Shown here piece by piece: positions 47,102 to 59,049 of a stretch of 64,000 nucleotides of DNA. The DNA comes from Sequoia sempervirens (lineage: Eukaryota; Streptophyta; Pinopsida; Cupressales; Cupressaceae). The stretch spans positions 210,735,394-210,799,393 of the forward strand of contig VDFB02358134.1 of assembly GCA_007258455.2 (NCBI GenBank). Direction: 5' to 3'. The notes beneath the pieces were generated by a model. The model made no database searches. It was not told where the DNA came from and worked only from the letters and a program-made list of their open reading frames with translations. Position 1 is the first letter of the stretch. Every line of letters begins with the position of its first letter. The translations under genes were made by a program, and so were the position numbers.

Positions 47102-48480
47102 GTTATAGAAGAGTTATTAGACCATTCCAAATGATTTTTGAGACTACTAGTTACTAAATAAGAAGGTAGAATTAAGATTTATGCATCACTAGAATTGTGG
47201 ATTATGGTGGTGCATGCTTGAAAAATTTATTGTTGGAAGGGAATATGGAGTATGTTGGAAAATATTTATCATTTATGATAAGATGCATGAAAGAGACAAC
47301 TGTGTATTTAAGTTGATAAACGAAGTGAAGCACATTTTCCTGTTCTATGTTGATAGATATTTGGAGAGAAAATTTGTAATTACTTGTGTTGAGTTGTAAT
47401 AATTTGTGTTTTAAATAGAAATAATTGGATAGGTTTAAATTCCTAACTAGTAGTTTTATTTATTTATAAGGTTAGTTATACTAAAATTTCTTTCAAAAAA
47501 AGATATTGAAGACTACATTAAATCCAATAATAATAGATGGCTTCTTGTATCCTCTCTTGCCTAAAATTTTGTCATTCTACTTTCTTATCAACAAATATAC
47601 ATAAATTTTTTATTAAACAAATGAATGATGTTGAACAAGGAATTGTTCTTGGAATCCAAAGTAGCTTCAAGATAATTAGTAGTTATATACAAATACTATA
47701 CTATTTCAAATACTCTTTGTAGTCAAAAATAATTTGATCAATGCAATTTTTGTTCATTTTAGTTTGGGACTTTCCCAACTCAAGAAAGCCATTAAATATC
47801 CTAGGGACAAGAGAGACACTTAAACAATCCCTCAAAACTACATGATATTATTGTCAATTTATATTTTAATATCCATACTATATATCAAATAATTGTGTCC
47901 TTGTATTATCCAAACCAGATCCTAATTTATTATAGGTTGGAAAGATCAAGTTCATAATTGAGGAGTGTGGGTCAAAATTTAGAATATGGGCCTTAATGAA
48001 GATAACAAATATAGGCCTTTGCTTTATGTATAAAATGTTGAAGTGGGTTCCTTAGTAAATATAGAAATTGGTAGTTTGGTTAAGGATTGGTACCCAAGTA
48101 TATAGAAATGGTTATACAAGTAAAAGAAATATGGAATATGCATGGATTAGTTTATGTAGCTACATTTATGGATGGTTAAAATAAAATTTTGAGTTCTTTG
48201 GAATTATTCACAAGGGGAATGACGAGGATTATGTTAATAATTCATATAATGGGATTGTTAATTGTTATAAAAAGGATTGTTTATGTTTTGGAAGTGTTAT
48301 AGACCATTCTAAAATATTCTGGACACTTTTGGTTACCAAATAAGAAGGTAGAGTTAAGATTTTTGTATCACAATAATTGTGGAGTATTGTGACATATGCT
48401 CGAAACATTTAGAGGTGGAAGGGAATATGGAGTACATTGAAAAATATTTGTCATGGATAATAAGTTGCACGAAGGAGAAT
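47102..48480. repeat. Direct repeat pair, about 180-200 bp, 1.2 kb apart
   Basis: 47102-47300 and 48295-48480 share AGACCATTC, AAATAAGAAGGTAGA, TTAAGATTT, GGAAGGGAATATGGAGTA and AAAATATTT in the same order. Only the repeat arms are meant; the DNA between them is unrelated. Confidence 0.7.
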
Positions 48481-49549
48481 TTGAATCATCATGGAGTACA
48501 TTGGAAAATATTTGTATCATGCAAAATGAATGTTTAAATTTGAATCATTCACATGAAAATCTTGCTTTATTTCTTTATAATTATTTTTTTATCATTCATT
48601 TCATTTCTTTTATTAAATTTATCAAATTTATTAGTGAACCTTACCACCTACTCTCTGAACATACCCACATTAGTGTGTTTCTCTCTATATATACTAGGAA
48701 ATAAATACTTGTATATTTATTTGTCCTTTGAATCTTACTAATTTTAGTCTCACATAAGATTAAGCACACACTATTTCTAATATTCCTCTTTTCATTAAAT
48801 TATCATGGAGTTTTAATGACCAAACAAGGTGCTAGACCATTTGGGGAAAGATCTAAAGTAGTCCCAACCTTTTTCTATTGAATCAATAAGTTATGAATTA
48901 ATAGTATACAAATTAATCAAACCTAATGTAGAATCACGAGTTAAATTTATTGGAATTTTATGTACATAAATTATACAATTTAACCTTCCCGTAATCATGC
49001 AAATTTAATTTATATATAAATTCATATATAAACAAACACAAGTTAGGAATACCAATACACAATAAGATGATGATAAGAATCTTCCTAGATCTAGAACTAT
49101 GGATAACATATCAATTTGGAAAACTCATTAAAATGTGTATAAAAATGTGTCATAGAAAAATGGCACCTTGTCATTTTCATGGCCTTTTAGGTCTTGTTTC
49201 ATGGTATTTGATATATTTTCTCTGATTTTATGTTGTGACATGGATTGAACATGCATATTTAGGAACTAAAATTCAAATAACGATGTCTTATGAAGGTATT
49301 GTGAAGTGTTGTAAGACATTTCTATATTCTTCTAGACTCTATTTATTACAATTCACCTAAAAATCACCTTTTTATTCATTAACAACTCCTATTTTGAAGT
49401 GTTGTAAAGTCTTGTAACAAGATTTCATGCTTTTCTAGGCACATCTTCACTATTTATCTCTTTCTCATGCTTTATTTTATGCCCTCATATGTCTTAATTA
49501 AGTGTATTTTTTAATATTATCCTGAAAAACAACATTAAATACAACATAT

Positions 49550-51240
49550 TTCTTAACACATATTTGCGGTCCTTGGTGGGGCCCATTTTCCATGGGTGGT
49601 GAATGAGTCCCCCTTAGCTCCAAATTCAAATTTTTTAAAATTTTCTTTCAGGTTTTTATTCAAAATCACTTGATGTTGGCTTGTGATGAGGTATCAACGG
49701 TTAACTAAGGAACAAGTGTGTTTAAATATATGATTTTCACCTCATTTTACACCTCATTCATTCAAGCATTCCATCTCACATCTCAAGCATTCAAACATTC
49801 TACAACATCAATTCAAGCAATATTCAAGCACTTTGGAGCATCCATTGACATTGCTTCAAATTTGCATTATCAAGAGTTTGGTAAATTGATAGCTATTGCA
49901 TGTTATTAGTTTATCATTCTCTTTCTTTTCAATTTTTCATTAAGGGTTTGATTACCAAAAGTGGGGTTTGACCAATGCAAAACCCTATTTGCTAACCCTC
50001 AATCATTTTTCCCCTATTGCATGTGTGTTTGCAGACTTAGGTATGTAGATTTGAAAATATTTTTGGTGTTGAAGACTGGTTTATAAGTCAAATAGGTGAT
50101 TTAAGTCAACTAAAGTCTATTTCAAGCTTCAAGAAGGTTTTTTGTTTGTTTCCTATAAAAAATGACTTTGACAACTTGACAATCAGTGATTTCTAGATCT
50201 GGTGTTACAGAGTTGTCTCTTGATTTTTCAAAAAATTGGGAGGTGACTAATTCACCACTAGTGGTGAATGAGTCCCAACTTAGGACTAAAAATTTGAATT
50301 TTGTCAGATTCCGGATTTTGACAAATAAAAACTTGTTTTTGACACTTTTGCACCAAGAGGAGGACTAATTCACCACCCTGGGTGAATGAGTCCCACTATG
50401 AAAAATAAATGATTTCAACTAGTATCTACAACATTCCATATTCATTAGATATTACCTAGGTGAACTCAGGGTCATTTCGTTTCTTTTTGTTCTACATAAT
50501 TTCTTCATTTAGTTCATTGTTTGCATATCATAGTGTGTTTTCAAAGATAGCTTAAATATCACTTTTGCATTCATTTTCAGCCTTTTAACTTAGTCAATTG
50601 CACTTATTTTATTTCATTTAGTTTAGAAAACATTCTAGATAACATAATTTGAATGAACTAGTTTGCATTTTTGGCCCTACCTCTCTCCTTTTAGGTGAAA
50701 AACCCTAGAAGAGTTAGAGAAGTCCTAGGAACCCACAAATCTACGATTCATTTTGGTGAACTTGCATTTTGAACAATTTGAATTTTTGATTTCATTTTCA
50801 TATTGCATCCTAGATTACTTTTGCATCAACATTCAATTAGGACATTGTTTTGTTTTTGCATTCTAGGACGTTTCATATTGCATTAGTGAAAACTTTATTT
50901 AGATTTCATTTTTGCATTGCAGCTCATTGAAAAAACAAAAACTTCATTTTGCATCTTTGATTGCATTCTACAGAGCATTAAACCCATCTTCAAATTTACG
51001 AAAAACACAAAAAATATCATATTGGGACTCATTCACCACCCTAGGTGAATCAACCCCTTTGTACTTTTTGGACAACATTTCTAGCAATTTTTTGGCATTT
51101 TTTTCTATATTTTTGTTTTTTGTAGTTAGATCTTTGTTACAGTGAGCAGATTTTTTTTTATTTGCTTATTAGACATCTTATATTAGCTTGCATTTACATT
51201 CACCTCTCCTTTGTGGTACTTGTATGAGTGTTTGGTGCCC
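49550..51240 (+). mobile_element. 5' LTR of a gag-protease Tat-like element (approximate limits)
   Basis: Homologous to the LTR at 44478 and, over 50233-50750, to 56150-56640 (for example CCCAACTTAGGACTAAAAAT). It is followed at about 51227 by TTTGGTGCCCTGTTGA, where a primer-binding site is expected, and then by gag. It holds palindromic words around GTGAATGAGTCCC, including the perfect 20-bp palindrome ATTCACCACTAGTGGTGAAT at 50252. The left boundary is not sharply defined. Confidence 0.6.
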
Positions 51241-51400
51241 TGTTGATAATACTTTAGTGAGAATAAGTTATAGACTCATGGCTTCCCATGACAACACTTT
51301 CATTGTGGACCTTGGGATCTCATGAGCTCCTACTCCTAGTATGGACAATGGTGCATTATGCACTAGAAATACCACTTCTATTCATTGACCTTTCCATCCA

Positions 51401-52910
51401 ATGAATGTTGACACCCAAAACAATTTCCTCCTGCAAGAAAAGGTCATTAATATTCATAAGGATTTTTCACATTTACAACAAGATTTGTCACTTGAAAACA
51501 TATTTTCAACTGTAATACCTTCCATTGACAATCTTGATCATTTGATTGAAAGTGATGATGGCTTGCAAGTGATGAAGAGAATTGTCAAAATTTACAATAA
51601 ACATGCCTCTTGTAAGCCAAGGAAGACCTCAAATTCATCGCACTTCAACCATAGCATTTATAGTAACTTCTGTAAGTCCACACAACCATGAAATATGTTA
51701 ATTATGTGGCTACTTCTTTCCCGATTCCACCTAGCATTCCTACTTCTCTTGTGGCATCACAAGTCCCTTCCAACACCTTCACACCTCATAGTATTCCTTT
51801 CAATTTACCTAACATCACCTACACTCCATCACCCTTTTCTCTTCCACCTCAACAACCCACTTACCCCAATCCTATACTTATACAACTCCTTAATATTATT
51901 TCATCTATGCAACATCAAATTTCCACCATTGGCCAAGGTCAATCTTCTCCAACCACATATAATGTTCGTAGTAGTCCCTTATCCTTAGAAATCTTACATA
52001 CCTTGATGCCACAAGGAATAGAAATGTGTTAGTTTGAGAAATACGAAGGTAAATGAGACCCTACCAACCATGTTAATGCTTACACAACTTTGTGTAGTGA
52101 CTTTTTCCTTAATGATAAATTGCTAGCCAAACTATTTCCAAGGAGCTTGAAAGATACTGCATTAGAATGGTTTTCCAACTTTCCCAATCATTCCATATAT
52201 TGATTTAATGAATTGGTGGATGCTTTCATAAGTCACTTTCAAGTTCACATGACACCTAAAAAGACAACCACTAACCTCATGTGATGTAGACAAAACATAG
52301 ATGAAAAAGTAATGGATTTTATCTCACAATACCAATCCTTGTATGCTCAAATTGATGTTAAGATCCTTGATGCACATATGCAAAAGATGTTTATCAAAAA
52401 CTTGCAGAAACACCTTTAGGATAAGCTAACTATGATGAAATTCCATTTGTTTATGCATTTATGCACAACCCTGTGTGAATACCATAACTTTGTTTCAAGT
52501 CATGATTCAAAATCCACTTCTAATTGAGGTAAAAAACCTAAACACAATAATCAAAACCAAAAGAACACACAAAACTTTCATAAACAAAATAGAGGATTTT
52601 TATAGTTCAATTCACCTCCTCCTTCACAACTGCAACCAACCCAACCAACTCAAACTCAAGTGGAAACTATTAAAATAGTGGTGCCTTATAACTATGGGGA
52701 CATGAAGAGACAATTTATTCCCTTGCTCGATACCCTCCATAACACAATAAACCAATTAATTCAAGAATGCATGCTCACTTTTCCACCCGTAGAATCACTT
52801 GATCCAAACCAACCCTTACCACCCACTTTCAGACCTAATGCTTATTTTCATTTTCATCACTAGAATCAACATGAAACTAAACATTGTAAGCATCTAAAAA
52901 ATTTAGTTCA
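51401..52910 (+). pseudogene. Gag of the gag-protease Tat-like element
   Basis: An N-terminal region with DFSHLQQDLSLENIFSTVIP and a Pro-rich stretch (PSFPIPPSIPT type, 51700-51860) leads to the retrotransposon gag domain. In successive frames it reads FEKYEGK.DPTNHVNAYTTL, LFPRSLKDTALEWFSNFPNH, FNELVDAFISHFQVHMTPKK and QNIDEKVMDFISQYQSLYAQ. Then come an Asn/Gln-rich linker and RQFIPLLDTLHNTINQLIQE, PNQPLPPTFRPNAYFHFHH and TKHCKHLKNLVQDLIDSGHL, the region before protease in Tat elements. The classic motifs are clear, but stops interrupt every segment (for example 52030, 52203, 52283). Confidence 0.8.
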
Positions 52911-54541
52911 AGACCTCATTGATTCAGGCCACTTGTCCATTGTGGGTATTAATGATCAAGGAAATAAGTTTGTTGCAACCCTAACTAGAACTTACAAATT
53001 TTCACCAATCCTATGCCTAAACACACTACTTCATTTTTCAAGGCTAGTGAACCTTCAAACACTAATGTAATGACTATTAATACACACAATGAAAAAAAGA
53101 TATACCTCCACCTGTTACTGAAGATAGTCCTATGGATCAGCTTGTGGATATGATAGACATTATCCCTCATACGGTCCAAACCACTAAATCTCTTGATATC
53201 ACTTTTTTTGCTAAAGATATACTACAAAAGGTTCTTGATGGTCTTCTCTACATAGCTAGTAGAATCTATGATAAGCCCACTAATGGGATATTAATAGATC
53301 CCACTTGTGGTGAGAGTTTGATCACATAGGAGTTTCTAGTATTACATGAGCTATATTAAGATGATTAGAATAAACTAATTGCATGGATTAAGACAATTAC
53401 TAGTTTTGCATGCCCTACAATTGGATCGATCATACTCCCTTTTTAGATAGGACCTAAAAATTTGGATGTAACATTTTCAATTATTCCACAATCCAACCAA
53501 TTTCGTTTGTGGCAATGCCACCCTTGGCTTCACTCAATGAAAGTGGTCCCATCAGTTGTTCACAAGTGTTTGAATTTTCCACATAGCAATGAGATATATA
53601 CCATACACCATAGTGGCTTTAATCCCTTATCATCTATTTAGGTAACTTTTCATTAGAATCCTTTTGGCCTGAACCCATGGAAGCAATCACACCTTGAAAG
53701 GACTTCTTTTTCATAGCTTACCAAAAATGCAAAGCCAAAAGGATAGTTGAATTATCTCTTTGTAATGAATCCCCATCTACTTCCACACCTTCTATCATAG
53801 ATGAAACAATGCTTCAACCTGAGTCTAACATTAAGAAAACCATACAACCTCATGAATAGCCACCCCTAGACATTATTCCGTCATCATTTAAACAACCAAG
53901 GGAAAATGATACAACTTCTATGATGCTTTCTCATGTTAAAAAAGTGTATAAAGTACAAGAGAAAGTGGTTGATCCATCCTCTTTAGTTTATTTTGTTCTT
54001 CCCTCTTCAAAAGTAGAAGAACCTATGATTCCTCAATCCACTGTTACACCTCACCAACTCTAAAATAGAATTAAATGAAATTGTGGTGCTAGGCAACATA
54101 GGCGTCATCGTCATCTCCTTTCTAGCCAATCTTGTATGGAAGAAAATAAAGAAAATCAACCTTTACCTTTGATACAAGTAATAGATGACCACCCTCCTTC
54201 TCTTGGACTACCAAAAGATAGTCCAGTGCAACAATACCAAAAAAAATGAACCAATCCAACAACCTCAGCTTTTGATACATCCATCCTTAGAAATCACTGT
54301 TCATCCTCTGGTTGTCATTAATCTTGATGATGATGCGACGATAGAAAAAATAGATGAAGTGCATAATGATTTAAACTCTTTATTTTCATATAGAATGAAC
54401 CTAAATGATAAATCCTCTCCACCAAGTGAAGAACCTAGTATGACTTTTGGTTCAGCACTTGCAATTCTTCCTTTGGATAATCAATCACCCTCACATTACA
54501 CTGACCATAATTGGGAGGTAGATGACTTATTAGATGGTTGA
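52911..54541 (+). pseudogene. Protease region and C-terminal linker; RT absent
   Basis: A frame at 53132-53329 reads KVLDGLLYIASRIY and ILIDPTCGESLIT, where the protease active site should be. Further on come GSIILPF.IGPKNLDVTFSI and LWQCHPWLHSMKVVPSVVHK, which match the retropepsin end (GRPWLH.MKAVPS..HQ). The open frame 54185-54541 (ending DHNWEVDDLLDG) is an acidic linker as found before RT. After it no RT, RNase H or integrase follows; instead short repeats and LTR sequence come next. The active-site Asp-Ser/Thr-Gly is not intact. I infer a non-autonomous gag-PR element or one that lost the rest of pol. Confidence 0.65.
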
Positions 54542-54727
54542 ATTGCATTTTCCTAACTATCTTTTTTTATTTTCTATTTTATTTTTCCCTTTTCTTTTCA
54601 CTTTTGTGTGTATCGTGTTCCCCTGTAATGTGTGTTTAATGTTCCCTCTCTTTGTACACTTCTTCTATTTGTACCTCTATTCTTTTATATGTCATACTTT
54701 GTCTTTTCTTCTTTTTTTTTGTGTTTT

Positions 54728-54966
54728 CCTTGTGGGAATGACCCAAAGTGTAGAGATTCCCTATGTCTCTTCAATGTTGACCCAAAACGCCATTTTCTTT
54801 TTCACTTTTTGTTTTGTGTTCTCCTTTTGGGGACGATGCAAGGCATTGAGACTGAAATGTCTCCATGTTGACCCAAAATCTTTTCATTTTTCTTGTATTT
54901 TCCTTTTGGGGACAATGCAAAGCATTGAGACTGCAATGTCTCTTCCATGTTGAACCAAAAAAGACT
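54728..54966 (+). repeat. Three copies of a CCTTTTGGGGACAATGC repeat
   Basis: Copies at about 54728-54790, 54822-54880 and 54902-54966 share CCTTTTGGGGACRATGCAA, GCATTGAGACTG, AATGTCTC and CATGTTGACCCAAAA. Open frames across this part are by-products. Confidence 0.85.
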
Positions 54967-55302
54967 TTATTTTTCTTTTGTTTCCACTCTCTTTGTGTCA
55001 TTCTTCTAGTTCTAAGTGCTTTGGGAAATGATGAGAGTTTCAATCTCTTTCATAAACACATTGTAACAATGAACATTCAGACACCAAATCCATAGATCTC
55101 TTATGTATTTGGTGTGCTTACATTTCTAGGGGGAAACTCCCTTTTCTTTGCTTTTCCTTTTTCCTTGACATGACATAGCCTCACTTTGAAACATATGACT
55201 TGGAATAGGGCTTTCCAACTTGGCTCTCATGTCTTGTTTTCTTTTTTCTTTCCTTCTCTACTTTAAAGTAATTTCTCACAAAACGATGTGTAGCAATTCC
55301 TT

Positions 55303-55313
55303 TAAAGTGGGGG
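55303..55313 (+). promoter_or_regulatory. Possible polypurine tract of the gag-protease element
   Basis: AAAGTGGGGGCC, like AAAGTGGGGG at 44461. No convincing TG-start LTR directly follows, so this is uncertain. Confidence 0.3.
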
Positions 55314-55849
55314 CCATACATTACCATTATTTTATTTGCATTCTTGGTTCCTAGTGTAGCCTTGTCATTTATATGATGTTTTTTTCACTTGGTGGATGAC
55401 ATTGAGTGTGATGTACTTCATAAGTGTGATCTATCTTAGCATATTACATTCCTCTTGGTAGCCTGATGTGATGTACTACATCCTTGAACTTGAGAATATA
55501 CTATTCTTTGTTTTTTCCTCTCCTGGAGACATTAGACATAATGTTCCCTAAGTGACTAACCTTGTATGAACTTAACAAGACTCCTTAGAATACTTTACAC
55601 TTAACATCTTTAAATTTTTTCATTTTTCCATTTTTTACATTTTTTCATCTTTTTCCACCTTGCATAAATAAACTTGCATGTCTGTGGTACCTTTCTTTCA
55701 TGAAAATTTTCTTTGTGGTGCCCTGTTAAATTTATCAACATGTGTAACTTTGATATGGTTGAGCGAGAAGCCTGACTAGCAGCATGAATTTTCCCCATAG
55801 CTACCCTTTTGTTTGTGAGTGCATACCAACAAGCATATGTATCTTATCA

Positions 55850-55972
55850 TTTGGGCCTTCTCACCCTGTAGACAACTAGAAGTTTTGTGGCCCCAGAGTG
55901 AGTACATTTGGGCCTTCTCACTTGGTGGACTTTCTCGTGTTTTTTCACCCCAGAGTGAGTACACATTCTCTT
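55850..55972 (+). repeat. Tandem pair, TTGGGCCTTCTCAC...CCCCAGAGTGAGTACA
   Basis: Two adjacent units of about 57-63 bp share TTTGGGCCTTCTCAC at the start and CCCCAGAGTGAGTACA at the end. Confidence 0.85.
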
Positions 55973-56146
55973 TTTCAAGCAATTATCCTAGATCTACTCC
56001 ACACCTAGTTGGATTGATGATCAAAGCTTCATTCGATTCATCTCAACACTTGTGTATTCCTTTGTTCTTAAGCTTAGTTTTCCATGGGATCTTCATCACT
56101 AGGGGCTTGATCATCCCTCTTGATTGTTGTCATTCCATCTTGCTAA

Positions 56147-56640
56147 AATTTGGGAGAGGATTGATTCACCACTTGTGGAAAATGAGTCCCACCTTAGGAC
56201 TAAAAATTTGAATTTTTTTAGATTTTGGATACCGACAGACATAAACTTATTTTTGACATTTTTTCAGTAGGAGGACTAATTCGCCACCCTGGGAAAACAG
56301 GGCCCACAATGAAAAATTAGTGATTTCAACTAGCATCCAAAACATTCCAGATTCATCTTGTTTCATCTTGTTTCTTTCTATTCTACATAATTTCTTCATT
56401 TAGTTCATTTTTTTCATATCACAATGTGTTTTCAAACATAGCTTAAATCTTACTTTTGTATTCATTTTCATCCATTTAAATTAGTCAATTTCACTTAGTT
56501 TATTTGATTTAGTTTAGACAAAATTGCACATAACATAATTTGAATGAACTAGTTTTCATTTTTGGCCCTACCTCTCTCCTTTTAGGTGAAAAACCCTAAA
56601 AGAGTTAGAGAAGTCCTAAGAACCCAAAAATCTATGGTTC
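56147..56640 (+). repeat. Partial 3' LTR copy of the gag-protease element
   Basis: Matches 50233-50750 closely: GTCCCACCTTAGGACTAAAA, then ATTTCTTCATTTAGTTCATT and GCCCTACCTCTCTCCTTTTA, and it ends at ATCTATGGTTC where the homology stops abruptly. Truncated on both sides. Confidence 0.75.
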
Positions 56641-57000
56641 AAAAACTAGTGAATGAAAAGGCCATGTAAGTATGTAAATATATGAATAATCATATACATA
56701 AACAAGAGTATTGTACATAAGTATCTAATAAGAGACTTGATTTTAGAGAATGAACAAAATTTTAATTAAATATACAAATCTAATGTACATATATGAAAAT
56801 CAATTTGAATTTACAAAAAAAAAAATTACATTCAATCTGAGGAACCATACAAATCTACTTTACTCTTTATCATGTCAAGTATTGTCTCGTGGTCAAACTC
56901 ATGAACCTTCCAAAAGTTATCATTCAATGTTCTACCCCCATATTTGATCAAATGAACATTTGGTGCCACAAAAAGGTTAGATTAATGAAGAATTTTCTAA
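56641..57000. other. AT-rich spacer after the LTR fragment
   Basis: No conserved domain seen. The right part may be the C-terminal end of the decayed minus-strand frame described next. Confidence 0.4.
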
Positions 57001-57390
57001 TGTGTGTCAAATTCATCAAACAAAAACACATCATATTTCTTAATTGGGTACCTTCTATGTCATGTTCTAGTAACAAACATTGACCCTGTAGGATACTCTG
57101 TATTTTCTCCATCTATAACAGGGGCTTCTAGTTTATTTTTTGCCTCAACATAATGAAAAAAATAATAATATTTTCCTTCTTGATTGTCTTCATCTGCAAT
57201 AATTGCATAAACATTCCTTGCATTGATATGCAAATATAATTAGATTAATTTAGTCAACATTAGAAAAATACTACAAAATAAGATAAAATGTTGAATTTTC
57301 TTAAACTATTCATGTAGATATTACCTGGTTGAACTAGATTTGATATGTGTTCAAATTCAACTGATGATTCCATCTCTGTGATTTTTAGTG
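56880..57390 (-). pseudogene. Decayed coding region of unknown function
   Basis: On the minus strand about 57370-57320 reads ESSVEFEHISNLVQPG and ends at a GT donor-like GTAATATC. Below it, 57240-57060 gives NARNVYAIIADEDNQEGKYY then YFFHYVEAKNKLEAPVIDGE and YPTGSMFVTRT; after a stop it continues IKKYDVFLFDEF, SNLFVAPNVHLIKYGGRTL and VHEFDHETILDMI to about 56880. The balanced amino-acid mix and mixed aromatic content are protein-like rather than random. I do not recognise the family; a transposon-associated gene is likely given the context. Stops and frame changes show it is a pseudogene. Confidence 0.45.
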
Positions 57391-58039
57391 TCACTAGGAG
57401 TCAATACGTCTCTAGTGGGATTATAATTCTTGTACACCATTCATTAACCCACACTTTTGACTCACACTCATTCCAAGCCCCATTTGTCCATGGATAAGAA
57501 AATTACACCATTTTCCTCATATAAATACACCATGACCCTACATTTGAGCTTCTAAAAGAGTGTAGCTCACTCCATCCTATCATTGTACAACAATCCTCAT
57601 ATTTTACGTATCATCTACCAAACAAAAAAACTAAAAAATATAGACTTACCTTGATTACCTAAACTCATTGTAGACTCATGCCATTCGATAATAGATATTG
57701 CATTTTTCAAATTTTTATTTTATTTGTACTTCAACTCTTCTCATGCTAAGGATTTTTTAATACATGCTCATGCACAATCATGCTCCTTCTTTCCATGCCT
57801 GACCTCTGAGAAATTCAACATATGTTGAACACTAGTGATCTTATGCATCCTACTCAACAAATAGAACATCCATGAGTTTTGAATTGCGATGAAAAATTAT
57901 TTTACCATATGATATGTTTACCAAATGATATGTTTCTACTAGCAAACTCACAATAGAACATTTGAAAGAAATCTTGCATGAACTCTATAGAATGTGTGTG
58001 ATCATCATTGATCAATATAAAATTGATACTCCCTCAAGA
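57391..58039. other. Non-coding stretch
   Basis: No domain recognised. The chromovirus RT begins abruptly at its right end. Confidence 0.4.
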
Positions 58040-58370
58040 TCTTCCTATCTTCTTCTATATTGTCAAATGCCCCTAGTACTTTCATGCGATTGATGAATGA
58101 GGTGCTTACACCTTCCATTGGTAAGTTTGTGGTGGTGTATCTTGATGATATTTTTGTTTTTAGAAAAACTAAAGAAGATCATTTGCAACATTTAGATTTG
58201 GTCTTGAGAAGGTTGCATAAGGAAAAGCTAATGATGAACTTGATGAAGTGAGTTTTTGAAAATAAATTTGGTTTACCTTGGCTTTGTGGTTACCAATGGA
58301 ACTTTGAAGATGGATCCAAATGAGGTTGAGGCTATCCTAAGCTGGCCTACACCAAAATCAATGGTTGAGG
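58040..58370 (+). pseudogene. Chromovirus reverse transcriptase, 5'-truncated
   Basis: Begins inside the RT at [16 protein letters not shown] (usual [15 protein letters not shown]). It continues [12 protein letters not shown] with the catalytic YLDD in place of YVDD, common in chromoviruses, then [20 protein letters not shown] and, after a stop near 58250, a LGFVV-like end. The fingers and the first half of the palm are absent, as are gag and protease, so the element is cut at about 58040. Confidence 0.85.
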
Positions 58371-59049
58371 TATGAAGCTTCCATAGTTTGGCTAGTTTTT
58401 ATAGAAAATTCATAAGAGGTTTCAATAATGTGTGTGGTCCTATTAATGATACAATAAAGGGTGATAAAAGAAACAAGTTTGTTTGGTCTAAAGAGGTTGA
58501 TAGGAGTTTTGAGTATTTGAAAAAGAAAGCTGTTGAGCAGCCCATTTTAACTTTTCCTATTTTTGATAAGGTTTTTACAATATAATGTGATGTAAGTATC
58601 CATGCTATAGGTGCTTCCCTAAGTCAAGAAAATAGACCTATTGCATTTTTCAATGAAAAATTGAATGAAGCTAAGAGAGAGTATTCTTCATATGATCTTG
58701 AGATGTATGCAATGGTTCAAGCATTAAAGAAATGGAGACATTATTTGCTTCCTATGAAGTTTATAGTGTACACTAACAATCATTCTCTCTAATGTTTTAA
58801 TAGCCAAGATAAACTCAGTAGTAGGCATGTGAAATGGGTTAAATTTTTGCAAGGCTTTACTTTCACCACTAAGCACAAAAATGGGCAATCTAACAAAGTG
58901 ATAGATGCATTGAATAGAAGATCTCTCATGGTGTGGGAAATTCAATTGAAGAGCATAGGAGTGGATTATTTGAATGGTATGTACATTGATGATGCATACT
59001 TTAAATATATTTATGCAAGTTGTAGGCATCCTTGTAGCACTAATAATTA
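58371..59049 (+). pseudogene. Chromovirus RNase H
   Basis: Reads SLASFYRKFIRGFNNVCGPI, KFVWSKEVDRSFEYLKKKAV, then CDVSIHAIGASLSQENRPIA (first Asp in CDVS, usually CDAS), NEAKREYSSYDLEMYAMVQA (Glu in DLE or EMYA) and FIVYTNNHSL, where the usual TDH.SL has Asn for Asp. The closing HVKWVKFLQGFTFTTKHKNG and KVIDALNRR match the end of the domain (…N..AD.LSRR). Two stops. Confidence 0.85.

Larger units (their letters stand above)
46171..49549. other. AT-rich non-coding region with long direct repeats
   Basis: No coding domain is seen; open frames here are short and compositionally biased. Two repeat sets are listed separately. The region probably consists of decayed LTR-element or other non-coding DNA. 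Confidence 0.6.

Noticed and set aside
54534..54953. Cys/Phe-rich 139-codon frame
   Set aside because: Crosses the GGGGACAATGC repeats in a T-rich region; overlapping frames are equally long.
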